Shown in pieces: positions 1 to 11,045 of a DNA stretch of 64,000 nucleotides. The position numbers and the translations under genes were made by a program. The notes under the pieces were generated by a model. That model was not told the origin of the DNA. It worked only from the letters and a program-made list of their open reading frames with translations, and searched no databases. Every line of letters starts with the position of its first letter. Positions within the stretch are counted from its first letter, which is position 1. The DNA comes from Eurosta solidaginis (taxonomy: Eukaryota; Arthropoda; Insecta; Diptera; Tephritidae). The stretch lies in assembly GCF_040869045.1 (NCBI RefSeq), contig NC_090322.1, positions 189,533,477-189,597,476 on the forward strand. The letters are read 5' to 3'.

Positions 1-303
1 ATGGAAGGACTCAGGTCTTTTTTTTACTGTATCGATCCAGAAATAAGGAGATGCTACATTCTGCTAGATTACAGCAGCGTTGTTCAGGCGAAAATTATAG
101 CCGTCAAGAAAGTAGCAGAAATTCTGGAGGAAGCGTGCTTAAGCTGCAGTCGCGTCAAAATGCATGTTGATAGTCAGGGGCCAATTAGGGCAATATTTTC
201 ATACAGTTCTTCATCAATAAGTATCCTGGAATGTAAAGAAGCATTGGAAAAACTTATTAAAGAGACAAAAGGTAGCGAAAATGGTAACGAGTTGGCGAAG
301 TAG
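1..303 (+). CDS. Unidentified 100-aa ORF at window edge
   Basis: An open frame runs from an ATG at base 1 to a TAG. The product is mixed polar and hydrophobic with a lysine/glutamate-rich C-terminus and no signal peptide, membrane segment or motif I recognise. Because the frame is open at the window edge, it may be the 3' end of a longer exon or a transposon fragment; the ATG may not be a true start. There is no clear neighbour to give context. I do not assign a function. Confidence 0.25.
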   Translation: MEGLRSFFYCIDPEIRRCYILLDYSSVVQAKIIAVKKVAEILEEACLSCSRVKMHVDSQGPIRAIFSYSSSSISILECKEALEKLIKETKGSENGNELAK

Positions 304-1774
304 GGTGCAGCATTCGCTGAATCAACGGTAGACGTTCCAATCCGTTTAGGAGAAATTAAAAGGAGACACTAGTTGCATATGATCCATCAAGCAGGAAAGG
401 CATGGACAAAAGCGTGGTCTGCGGAATTTCTATTTCATGAGCAAATCCTACGATATTACTCTATGCGGAGGATATGTTATTGACCGGCCAGTACAACCTA
501 ACCTTATTACTTTTTGAATTATGAGCTTTCAAAGTTGATAGAAATTGTGCCGTGGGTGAGCATGCTACAGCTAGCAACAACAGCATTCGAGTTAGCGGCC
601 TTTTCTGGCGGAGCATCATACATGATTTTGAGCTCAATCAATTGCTTGATCTACCTCGCAGCGTTGACTTTAAGCTGCACCATTAAGATTAAAAGTTTGC
701 ACTCAACATTTTTTCATGCATACCGAATTGAGCCTTTAACTTGACATTTTTACATGGAGCTTAATCTCAGCTTTTATACATGAGGTCACTTATTTATTAC
801 TAAGCCAGCAGAGAGTAGAAAGCGAGCGCAAAAATATGTGTAGTCTAGTATAAATATGCATTGTATTCACATGTATGTATATACACACATCTATACTTAG
901 CACTTACACATATGCACTTAGCAAAAATTTTAAAATCCACCCACAGCAGCTGCTCGTTGCTCAGTAAAACGACGATATCCTTCTCATGTTGTTTCTAAAT
1001 GTTCCGAAAAGGATAAACACTCAATGTGTTGCACCAATGCAGCAAATATGTTGTCATCGACCGAAAAACAGGCAGTTAAATATTCGAGCAGTACTGCATA
1101 TTTGAAATAATAAAAAAACAAAAAGAAAACGAGACATGAATTTATACGCAGCTTGATTGTTGTAAAGCGAAATGGCAAAAGGCGCTCACATATTTACAAA
1201 TTTACTTATATAAATGATGGTGGGCGGTATGTGAGTAAAAGCGTTGCAGAGATGACTAAGCCCCTCTACAGATGCATATTACACAGCGCAGAGCGTTTCA
1301 AGCTGTCAGCCAACAGACAAACGTAATATTTAAGCGTTTAATCCGGGAATACAGTGCGCTGTTGAATGAAAATCTGCTAAAGCTACTGAGCTATATGAAT
1401 ATGTGTGTATGTATGTGCGAGATGAGAGAGGCTCAAGGACATGTGAATCGTGAACATTATACACATACAAACATATATATTTATTATATTCATGTAATAT
1501 TAAGTGCTACAGTGTCATTGCATTAGTGGGTATTGCATTTAACATGATGCCAGTTGGCAGTTGAGTGGTCGCTAAAAACTTGGAAGGATATAAAATGAAT
1601 TATGTACATATATGAGTATGTACTTACAAACATGTTTGTTCTATGTATTTATGTAGATGTTTACATTACGCATTTAATATTTAGCACATCCTCCTTTAGT
1701 TCGCTACGGTTTATCCTAATTTAAAATTAGTTCCCAAGTAATCTAAGACATTGCATATTATTTTTCCCATCATT
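304..1774. other. Intergenic AT-rich DNA, no gene recognised
   Basis: This stretch is AT-rich with scattered ATACATATGTA-type short repeats. A 76-codon frame at 514-744 encodes a hydrophobic peptide but has no family resemblance that I can see. I find no splice-supported exon, RNA gene or transposon terminus here. Confidence 0.5.
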
Positions 1775-2400
1775 ATCATTGATTGGCGCTTAGCCACCTA
1801 AGCGGTTTTGGGCGTTTCGTAACAAGCCACGTCAGCTATCCCTGTTTCGCGATAACTCACACCAATTGGGAGCATGAAGTGAGGTCAAGTTTTCCTCCAC
1901 CTACCTCTGCCAGCTCAGTGGAGGTTTAATTCCCCCTCTGTTTCAAAACTGCGGTGTCGACTGAAATACTTTCTTGACCTGAGCGTCTTCGACCTTTTAC
2001 ATAATATAACCAAGGCAGCAAATCCTTTGGGTTATTATTTGCTGCACTATCGCCATGTCTGGTTGAAGCTCATACAATTCATTATTATAAATCTTTCGAT
2101 ACTCGCCGTCGATATCAAGCAATACATCAGGAAGATAATGATGTTCGACTTGTATAGCGTGAATTTTGTTCGTCGAGAGAGCACTTTTACTTTTCAATTG
2201 GCTGCTCAGTCCAAAGTAGCACTTGTTGTTAATGCTGGTTTCCAAATAGGCAAAAATGTTCAGGGTCTCGAATTTATATCCGTCAACAGTGACGTGGCTT
2301 CCAAGATGCGAATGCGCCGATTCTTTCTTGCATGTCAGCAACTACTTCGTCGTGTCCTTATTTACCGTAAGACCCACTTTTTTTGTTTCCCAATCTAGTC
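1775..2400 (-). pseudogene. Degraded LINE fragment (RT C-terminus plus 3' tail)
   Basis: Read on the minus strand, about 2400-2090 gives GLTVN, then a stop, then a CKKESAHSHLGSHVTV block and an F-x-YLET-x-IN...CYFGL...QLKSK segment. This order matches the thumb and connection region of RTE-like endonuclease/reverse-transcriptase proteins (canonical YLGT and CYxGLxxQLxSR). The remainder (to 1775) carries the family's terminal module, ending at ATTGGCGCTTAGCC. At least one in-frame stop and several frame changes make it non-functional. It belongs to a different, more diverged subfamily than the tails at 2431, 16402 and 40075. Confidence 0.6.
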
Positions 2401-2430
2401 CAGGGAAGTCAGAACTTATATCGAATTTTC

Positions 2431-2858
2431 TTACTTACTTAATTGGCGCTTAACCGTCTAAACGGTTATGGCCGTCCAACAAGACGCGCCAGTCCCTCCT
2501 TCGCTCCGCCAACCGGCGCCAATTGGTCTCACCAAGGGAGTTTAAATCGTTTTCCACCTGGTCCTTCCAACGGAGTGGGGGCCGCCCTCTACCTCTGCTT
2601 CCATAGGCGGGTTCCGATAGAAACACTTTCTTGGCCGGAGCATCATCTTTCATTCGCATAACATGGCCTAGCCAGCGTAGCCGCTGCGTTTTAATTCGCT
2701 GGACTATGTTGATGTCTGCGTATAGCTCGTACAGCTCATCATTAAATCTTCTTCGGTACTCGCCATCGTCAACGCGTAGAGGTCCATAAATCTTTCAAAG
2801 AACTTTTCTGTCGAACACTCCCAAAGCCGCTTCATCTGCTGTTGTCATCTGCCCCATA
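2431..2858 (-). mobile_element. 3' tail of RTE-like retrotransposon, minus strand
   Basis: The minus strand encodes the C-terminal module QRLRWLGHVMRM-KDDAPAKKVF, then GSRGRGRPPLRW and NDLNSLGETNWRRLAER. This module is typical of insect endonuclease/reverse-transcriptase retrotransposon proteins, and most of it (2450-2659) is still open. The 3' end is a TAAG-type microsatellite that reads TTACTTACTTAAT on the plus strand. The upstream enzyme is absent, so this is a 5'-truncated insertion. The same module occurs at least six more times in the window. Confidence 0.75.
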
Positions 2859-4484
2859 TTGTTCAGCCTCATTCATGAAAGGTATGAAGTCCCGTCCTTA
2901 CTTGTTTTTGTTTTTCACATTAACCAGTACGTGAATATTGATGGAATTTTAACACTCACAGTTTAAGTTTTTTATTTTTATTTGATGTCAAAAGTAATAT
3001 ATATTGTGCGAGCACAGGTCCTGTGTATCCCCTTTTGCATTGGCGTTAGGTGGCACTGATATACTGAAAAACCCAGTTTCTCTAATGGCCTTCGTGGCAA
3101 TTTTTTTCTTCTATTTTTCAAAGAGGAGCATAGGAAGAAGACGGCGGAATAACACAAATCTGCCGGAGTTGCCTGCTTTCATTCTGCAAAGCAATTTTCT
3201 GACGGCCACGTCGAGTTGAGTTCGCCTTTCGCCATATGCCAAAACCTAATTAAGCCTTCTTAAAAAATCCTTGCGCAATTTCTGGATGGCTGCATCAAAT
3301 ATACAAAGAGCTCTTCCGTTGCTTATGATATAGTTTTCGACTTAAAGAATATTGTGGTTGTTGTTGTATTAACAGTGAGAATATTGTGGTAGAATGTAAA
3401 TACATATTTTAAATAAAAGAACTAATTTCCTTTAATTATTTTGATGCATTCTCTTTAATTTAACTAGTGAAAAAACTCTTATGAAATGGCAAAGAAATCT
3501 CCCTCTCCCTCACATTCATAATACTTACTTTTCTCCCGTAACCGGTTTCCGCTTTTTCGAACATTTTTCAGAATAGGAGGAAAGGGAGAAGGGAATTTTT
3601 ATTTAGGATGCGAGGAATGGGAGAAGGGAAAAAACTCGAACGGAATTTTCGTTTAGAAATGGGCTGTTTGCATTCATAAGTATCAGTGAGCTGCAATTAT
3701 TCATCTTTTAAGGTTATTAGTGGACTAACCAAAAAATGAGTATTAGTGCGTATGCAAACAAAGAACATCAAGCACTTATATCCACTAACACACATTTACA
3801 TAGGCATGCTTCGTAAAGTGAATAACCGCTCATAAGCCACGAAGCCGTTCAGTACTCAATTGTCTTATTGAGCAAGAAAGTCAACTGTGTTATAGGGAAA
3901 CACTAATTGGAATAAGTAAGACTAATAGTGCAATAAAATGAATATAGCCATATCAGTCTTCTGACGCTAGCAACATAACGATGTGCACGAAACTAAACTG
4001 AATATAGCGCCAAAGTAAAACCGATGATAAATGAAGTATACAGTGTATTACACACGAAATCAAAGTGCTACTGAGTTAAAGCGACTATGACATCATTTAT
4101 ACTCAACAATGTCATATATGTATGAGACATATGCGTTACGGGGCACTCGTATGTATTTTCTATTTTATGTGTTAATCACTCATAGTATTTGTCTGTACTT
4201 GACTAAGTACACATTTAGACACAATTTTTTGGCTCATGACTAAGTGCACTAATTTTATTGGTACTCAAAGCAGATCTCTGATAAGTAAGTACATACATAC
4301 ATCCGTATTGTACGACCAAACACTGTACCAAGAGTGCGTGTGATACGCGCTTACAATACAAGCGCTGAAATCAAGCTATATAAATATTAGGTTTTTCATT
4401 CGTGCTCGCCACGTGTTCGTGTATACTAACACATTCTCAATTTGGTAATCGTGTATATGTAGTGCTGCCCACCGCTGATCATGA
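2859..4484. other. No gene recognised
   Basis: AT-rich unique-looking sequence with short purine-rich stretches, for example GGGAGAAGGGAA near 3590-3640. Small open frames (3004-3219 and 4402-4620) show no family signature, and I regard them as chance. No termini or target duplications are visible until 4485. Confidence 0.45.
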
Positions 4485-4619
4485 GTCACATACACGGTTG
4501 CCACACAATATTTTCATTTGGGACCAAAATTCTTCGAAAAAAGAGGACCAGATCTCAAAAAAAAAGGACCAAATTTTAGTTTTTTTTTATTGGTATACAA
4601 ACAATACGGCAAATTACTA

Positions 4620-5340
4620 GAGTGTCGTATTCGTTGTAAAAGGGAAACATTTTAGGATGTTTCCGTAGTTTCCTATATAAAATTTTAATAAAGGAGACTT
4701 GGCTTTATTTCAAACTGCGCAAACAAAAATAAAGTGTACGTTTAGGTGTTACATTTTCATATTTCTTGGATAAGTATATGTCTTTCACCAACCAAACGTT
4801 GTGAACCTAGTTTTGCTTGATTGCAATGAAATAAAATGTATAGCGCATGTTACGGTCTGATGTTATGGTCTACGGTTACGATCCACTTGGAAGCGTTTTC
4901 GTGCGAACACACCTAGTGACTGGTGATGGGACCAAAAAGTTGCGATGCAAAAGTATCGAAAGAAACAAAGAAAAGATCGACGATCACTAGCGAGAAAAAA
5001 ACCACGAGTTTCCCGGTAGAAAAAATCGAGAAGGACAGTACAACTCATTGAGGATAGTTTCTTTGCATTTTTGTATTGCGGCCATAATTTTATAGCCCCG
5101 AATTCGGCTCGAGTGTGTTATTCACTGGCAAGGGAGTGGATCCCACATAAAATCCTTAATCGTCCAGACTGCGCACGCAACCAGGCTTATTTACATATTT
5201 TGGTTTGTTACGCAAGGACAAATTGGTGATTTGTATGAGCGTTTCTTATATATGTAAAAAGAGGAGGCCGGGGCAAATAAGAAGCGCACTGTAATTGAAT
5301 GGAAGGTGGATATAAAAAATTCTACGCAGTCCCGCCACAT
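4620..5340. other. No gene recognised
   Basis: AT-rich sequence inside the candidate large element. Short open frames in the minus strand (4863-5048) lack family features. Confidence 0.4.
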
Positions 5341-5348
5341 AAAACGAT

Positions 5349-5850
5349 TTGACATTTTACAAGCAACGCACAAGTGTGGCAGCTTTTCCCAGTATAGCAA
5401 CCAAACGCGCTACCAACCGCTATAGCGCCAACGAAACACCAGTCGGGCCCACCTTGCGTGCAAAACCGCGCGCAACAATTAGCGTGGCGCCAACAACCCC
5501 ACGAGGGCAACCACCACCCACTGCGCCAACCACCCTTGTCAGTGCCCGCCACCACCATCGGCGCGCCTCCGCGCGCACGCTACCATACTCGACGGCGCAT
5601 CTTCTAGCGCGACAACCATCAGCGCACGCTACCCTACTCGACGGCGCCATCTTCGAGCGCAACAACCACCAGCGTGCTATCATCATCGACGGAGTCATCC
5701 AACAGCGCCAACAACCCCCAACCACTGGCAAAGACAACAACAGCAGGGCCACATCCATAGGCCTGCTGCAACGAACCCATATAGGCCTGCTGTAGCATCG
5801 ACCGTGGCAACAGCAACCATCAGACCAGCCGTGACATCAAGACCAATATA
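5349..5850. repeat. GC-rich degenerate tandem repeat, ~50-bp period
   Basis: This block is sharply richer in G+C than its surroundings and holds about three imperfect repeats of roughly 50 bp. Each has a GCTACC(A/C)TACTCGACGGCGC-like core followed by a CAACAACCACCAGC-like spacer (about 5572-5700). Open frames on both strands follow from this low-complexity composition, and the predicted peptides are Pro/Thr/Ala/Arg-rich with no domain. It resembles the spacer or untranslated portion of a transposon rather than a host exon. Confidence 0.5.
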
Positions 5851-6100
5851 ATATAATATAATAAGATTTATTTCTTTACTCAATGTTGTATTGTAGTTAC
5901 AATTACTCAAATCCACTTCCACACCAACGAAAAATACGCAAATCAATAAAGGTTTGAGTTTGCGCTGTTATCTTTGTTTAAAAGCTGTTGAATACTAAAT
6001 AATTATTGTTTGAGAAAATTTTGTAAAAACTTCCTATTAAGGTTATCGTCTCAAGGGGTATATTCACGATACATACATACGTACATACATATAAAGTGTT
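5851..6100. other. AT-rich spacer with AATAT runs
   Basis: Begins with a short AATAT microsatellite (about 5845-5870), followed by unremarkable AT-rich sequence. Confidence 0.4.
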
Positions 6101-6239
6101 CAATAAAAAGGTGTAATAATTGAATTTTTATAAAATGCGCCTTTCCCAGATTTTGTCCTACTGGTATATGCATATATACGTACATAAAATACTTATAAAT
6201 TTAACTTGTAATTACATGCTATGTATAACTTACTTACGA

Positions 6240-7180
6240 ACATCTGCAAAATGATAATAGTAATAAAGAATTAATTTGGTAAAACTTAAATAGAAAAAAA
6301 TTAGAATTAGAAATTAAGATTTAAAATAGATTTTAACTGGTAAAATAAATTAACTTGTTTGAATAGAAACAGGAAAGGAATATTTAAAGTTAGAAACAAG
6401 AATTTTAAATGGATTTGAGATAGGAACATAATTAAACTTAATTAAATACGATTTAATATGGATTTTAAATGAGAAAATAATTCAATCTTAATTAAATAAA
6501 CAATGAAGAAAAATTTAGAGATAGAAATATAAGATTTAAAATGGGAAGAAAATTAAATTGAATAGAGCAAACGATACTTAATAGAACTTGAAGGGTAAAG
6601 TTTAAAAAAATTAAAAGCAAGGCGGACCTGAAATGAATTTGTAACCAAAAGAAGGAAAAGACAACAATTTAAGTTTTCGTCGGAAATATAGATGTACATA
6701 GATATATAGACACCGCAATAAAGATAGGTAAAACAAAATACAATAAACTTACACTAGAATTATCAAAAATAAAATAAATCTTAATAAGGTAAAATACAGT
6801 AAAATAAAATTTAATGAAATAATTATTATAAATAGTAATAGTACGAACACAATAAAATAAAATAAAACACATCAAATTTTAATTTAATAAATCAGAAACG
6901 AGATAACTTAGAATTAAATAAAATTTGATAAAATAATAAAGAATATAAATATTAATAATGAAAATACAAAATGAAATAAACTAAAATAAAATTAGATCAA
7001 ATCAATTACAATAAAAATTAAACTAAAGGTACCAAAAAAATAAATGAACTATAATAAAATGAGGTTTAAGAAATAGTAGAGATTATAAATTAATAGACGT
7101 AAAAGAAAAGTAGAGTTAAAATTAATCTAAATCCGATTGAAATAAAATAAGATTAAATTAAATAATAAGGTATATAATTT
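6240..7180. repeat. AT-rich low-complexity tract
   Basis: About 940 bp dominated by AATAAAAT / TTAAAT-like words with strong A over T skew on the plus strand. No open frame of interest is present. It looks like a decayed microsatellite or purine-biased AT-rich repeat. Confidence 0.65.
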
Positions 7181-8240
7181 CAGTCTGATAACAGATAAAA
7201 ATTTACGTCCTACTTTACTTTGACAACAATAGCACCTGGTAGAAAAAACAAAGCAAAATCAGTAAATTCCTACGGCACTGACTGTAGAAGTAAAGGTATG
7301 GCGTAAAATTTCATCTGACATTGCCCTTATATCGTATATTAGTTTGATACAGTGATACACTTTTGGAAAACTTTTGAATTACCTTGTTGAAAGAAATTAT
7401 CAAAGGCGGATTTTTTTCAAAAATTTTTTTTATATATCTTTTCATGAATTTGATAGTTGTAAGCTAGGAAATTGGAAAGTAATTGTAACCCCCTTTCCAA
7501 TTTATCTAACTTAGTGAATAGGAGCAAAAAGGCAAACGTGTTAAAATTATGGAACTAGCAACCTTTCCTTCAAAAGGGAATATTTTTTCCCCCTAATAAG
7601 TACTGTCTTTACTTTTAAGTTGGTAGCTTTAGATAACAATTGCACTTAGTTATAAGGCCCTTGTTCAAGTACATTCTATGAACTTGTGCTCTAATAAAAG
7701 CTCCATTTAAGATTTTTTTCTTTGTGATTGCTAAAAATAGTAAAACCTTGCCAAAATTATGAAGAAAAGGTTTGCCAAAAAAATTGAACAGATTAAAATA
7801 AACCGGGAACCGTGGGTTTTAAGGTCAAGGCCAGATTATATTTGAAAAGTGGTTCGCCAGGCTCATAATCAACCACCACTTTATAAAATTTCCCTAAATT
7901 AATCGCAATTTCGAAATTTAGAAAATTTTGGCTCTAGCCGAAACCTGCATTTCTTTTCTTTTTCTTCTGCGCAACTTGCAGTATTCGTAGTTGTAAATTC
8001 TTTAAACTCCTAACTTTTCGAATTCGTCCGAGACGCGTTCCATTGCCAGCACTTGCTTGTAGTATTTTACTTCGGTGGACTAGGAAGCCATTTATGAACG
8101 GCGCATATAAGCAGTTTGGCTTTGCCCTTATAGCCCATGCCGAGCACTTTTTCTCTTAGTAACCTTTGTTCATCTTAGTTTTACTTACGTAATGAATACT
8201 AAATAAAATTTGTAAATAAAATGGGAATGCGGTGTTCTTG
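7181..8240. other. No gene recognised
   Basis: Non-repetitive AT-rich sequence. I see no coding potential, transposon terminus or RNA gene. Confidence 0.45.
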
Positions 8241-8241
8241 T

Positions 8242-8790
8242 TCATTTAGAAGGCACGTAGGGTTTACAGGTAAGGGGCCACCGAAATATGGGTGCGTCGG
8301 TGGCCATGGTTTTTGAGGATGGGTATATGCACCGCGCGTCGCAACAACACCCGCGGCGCCCCCAAGATATATTCGGCCCTTTTGTTTTTATTTTAATTTT
8401 CAGCATTTTTTTTATTTTCAGAGTTAGTAACCGGTCGTTTCCGGTTCGGTTAGTTTTTTTTTTTTGAACATTTTTTTTTTTAATTTTCGGTGTTTTTTTG
8501 AATTTTAAATTTTGAATGTTAACGGTCTGTCCGTGACATCCGGTTCGGCCGGATGTTGTTTTATTTTGTATTGATAAGCGTTTTGAGTCGGTCTCTGCGC
8601 TTCTGTCAGGTTTTTTTGATTTTGACAGTTGATTTTGAATAGGCATGATAGGAACTTTTTCTGTTTATGGCGCAGGAACAGTAAGGTTGGCAAGGACCCG
8701 CCCCAGCCGACAATGACTAGCCAATGTGCACCACCACATCATGCCGACCGCCTTCCTTACTGCTTCCATTGTAAATGCGATTCCATAACA
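8242..8790 (-). other. T-rich low-complexity block with spurious Lys-rich frames
   Basis: The plus strand carries many T runs between 8370 and 8530, so minus-strand frames encode long lysine-rich peptides (8242-8646 and 8505-8693). The codon content follows the T tracts, and no domain is visible. A GC-richer segment with CCGGTTCGGCCGGATG lies at about 8540. I consider this noncoding, perhaps part of an unidentified mobile element. Confidence 0.4.
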
Positions 8791-9678
8791 CGCAGTTAGG
8801 TTTTAGTAAGGAACGGTTAAAAAGTTTGCGTTGTGGCAAACTCAGTAAATCGTAAATGAAAGTAAGCAATTATGCTAATGCTATTTTTGTATATGCTTAC
8901 TTTTTCCCTAACAGTTTAAACTTCATACCAGAGCCTAGATTCAGTAAGTGTGAGTTTTGAATTCAGGCTAAAAATCAAGCGTCTTAAAAGTTTCAACTGT
9001 GTAATAACTGAACCGGATTTATCGGATTTTGCAAGCACCTACGGGAATAATTTCACACAAAAAACTTCTTCCGAAATGAAATCTTTTTTGCATTAGCTTC
9101 AAAAGCTGAATATAAAAATATATTTTTTAATCGCAATTCGTTCCACATTTATAAAGCTATCATTTTCAAAAGGTATTTCTGCCTTACTTCCGGTTAAATT
9201 ATTTCTTGGCACAAGTACTAAGCTTCCAAGTATCTTAAGTGGCTTTACACTACAATAGTCCTGGAAGGGTGAGAAAGACTTAAATATCGACGTTTCAAAC
9301 GAAAAGTAGCGATTTCAAAATGTTTGTATAGAATTTTTTTGTAAAAAATTTTAAAGGTATTACTGTTTTTATTGCTACATACATATAGGTATTTCTCTTT
9401 GTTTGGAACAAATTGGTCACAAAAATATATCACGAAAAGAACTTGATAACCGAGCGAAATATCTATCCACTAAAACACGTATTTTTCTGATAAGTCCGCT
9501 GTTTCCTCAAAAATTAATGACAATGTATTTGCCGGAAAATTTAACACTTCTCTTTTTAACGCCTCGCCTAAATTATCTTCAATGTGAAAAGTCATTGCTT
9601 TGCTACATTTTATGGACAGAGCGATTTTCGTGGTAAGAATTCCATTGAAGTAAATTGAAAACTATATGTGGGTTAATC

Positions 9679-10462
9679 ATATATGTAATACTCCTATATT
9701 GCTAATAGAAAATGCTCGTAATGTGTTTTGAATTCGAAATCAAAACAAGACAGCCTATAAAATGTTTGTGATAGGGCTGTGAATTGTATTCGGATTTTTC
9801 AACTATTCGGATATACCGGATATACGAATAACCGGATAGCTAAGCAAAAAATCCGGATATCCGGATATCCGCATTCATAAATGGTAAAACCGGATATCCG
9901 CAGTACGGCTATACGGATACGTAAACGGAAAATCCGGATATTCGTATGTCCGTATACTGGAATATAATAGTTGAATATCTGCATATCAGAATTGAAGGAA
10001 GCAAACATCGAAAAATTATTCACAAAATATGTTTGTAGATTATTAAACTAACGTCAAAAATTAAAAAGCTACAATTTTAAAAACAAGTGAAAATAAGGAC
10101 AGTGCCATTTGTTTATATTGTGAAAAAACGTACATCAATGGTACAACAATTTTTTGCTTGCACTGGATATCCAAAAATACGGCTATTAACCGGATCTTCA
10201 TAAATCCGGATATCCGGATAGTTTCACATACGAATATTAACCGGATATCCATGCCGTACGGATTTTATCCGTGTCAACCGATATCCGTATGGAAATCCCG
10301 ATATTCGAATATACGGATAGTCCCAGCCCTAGTTTGTGATTGTAGCATCATAAGTGTGACAAAAAAATTTTAATTTAGGTACATTCGATTATTGAATACG
10401 AAAACAAAAACGTTTGGGAATATACCTAGCCTTTTGTAGCAATATAGGAGTATTACATATAT
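9679..10462. repeat. 26-bp inverted repeat enclosing the hAT element
   Basis: Positions 9679-9704 and 10437-10462 are perfect 26-bp inverted copies centred on an AATATAGGAGTATTACAT core. The 560-bp hAT-type element (9772-10331) sits between them. Without that insertion the arms would be about 160 bp apart, so they may be the ends of an older, small inverted-repeat element that the hAT later entered. Confidence 0.6.
9772..10331. mobile_element. Non-autonomous hAT-type element with CCGGATAT repeats
   Basis: The element opens with TAGGGCTGTGA and closes with the inverted TAGGGCTGGGA. It is flanked on both sides by the identical octamer GTTTGTGA (9764-9771 and 10332-10339). An 8-bp duplication plus an AGGGCTG terminus is characteristic of hAT transposons. 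The inside is studded with CCGGATAT / ATATCCGG words in both orientations, clustered near both ends; in hATs such subterminal repeats bind transposase. No transposase is encoded, and the apparent ILE/ARG-rich minus-strand peptide is just translation of the repeats. Confidence 0.85.
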
Positions 10463-10709
10463 GGGGTTAATAAATTTGTGGCAAATTTTATGAGCATTAT
10501 ATTTAATTTTTGTTTCAGTGAAAAAGAAATAAAAGTACCAATACCTAACCGAAAAAGGACCAAAATTTCGAAAAAGGGACCAGCGGACCAAGTGGGGTTG
10601 GAAGGGACCATTTTTGGTCCAAATGAACAATTAGTGGCAACCGTGGTCACATGTATGTTTATTATTTCCGATGATTTTATTTTGGAAAAAATTCAATGCC
10701 AATTCGTTT

Positions 10710-10903
10710 CATGGCGGAACGATACAAGGTGGCAGCATGGGTCAGCTGATTATAAACTTTTTTTATTTGATTTGAGACATCAACTTCCGGCGCAGTACGA
10801 TTTTGACATTTGTCCATCGAATTTACAAAAACAAAATACATGGAATTTTTATTTATGTTTGTAGGTATGTCACCATGCTGCCACCTTGTATCGTTCCGTC
10901 ATG
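10710..10903. mobile_element. P-element-like MITE, 194 bp
   Basis: The termini are 31-bp inverted repeats (10710-10740 and 10873-10903) that differ at a single base. They start CATG(G/A)CGGAACGATAC and run into AAGGTGG. The 8-bp flanks are ATTCGTTT (10702-10709) and ATTTGTTT (10904-10911). A 31-bp TIR beginning CATG with an AAGGTGG block ending at base 23, plus an 8-bp duplication, is the known layout of Drosophila P elements. The LITAF downstream flanks of units 2 and 3 show the uninterrupted site, so this inserted only in unit 1 or its lineage. It carries no transposase and lies about 140 bp 3' of the LITAF stop codon. Confidence 0.85.
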
Positions 10904-11045
10904 ATTTGTTTAAATGCTATTTTAATGAGCGATACTTTATTTAAGTCAACAAAAATGCTTATAGGCTAACAAAGTAAATAACTTCTTCCATTGAAATTTT
11001 ACAAGCACATTTAAAGTAAACACTTTGAAAACGTCTTGGTTGCTC

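Larger units (their letters stand above)
4493..10645. mobile_element. Candidate 6.15-kb DNA element with TIRs and 8-bp TSD
   Basis: The left end begins CACGGTTGCCAC (4493-4504) and the right end finishes with its exact reverse complement (10634-10645). Inverted similarity continues inward through a CATTTGGGACCAAAA-like block for about 40 bp. The flanks are GTCACATA (4485-4492) and GTCACATG (10646-10653), a 7-of-8 match consistent with an 8-bp target duplication as made by hAT or P elements. Both subterminal regions repeat a GGACCA motif. Units 2 and 3 of the downstream duplication show GTCACATA-like sequence without the insert. I see no transposase inside. The alternative is two unrelated solo ends lying in opposite orientation. 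Confidence 0.45.

Noticed and set aside
5349..5795. 148-codon Pro/Ala-rich gene
   Set aside because: Low-complexity repeat open on both strands; no start context, splice sites or homology recognised.
8242..8693. Lysine-rich protein gene on the minus strand
   Set aside because: Frames follow T-homopolymers, overlap each other and show no domain.
9772..10331. CRISPR-like array of CCGGATAT repeats
   Set aside because: Units are 8 bp, irregularly spaced, in both orientations and enclosed by hAT termini with target duplication in a eukaryotic context.
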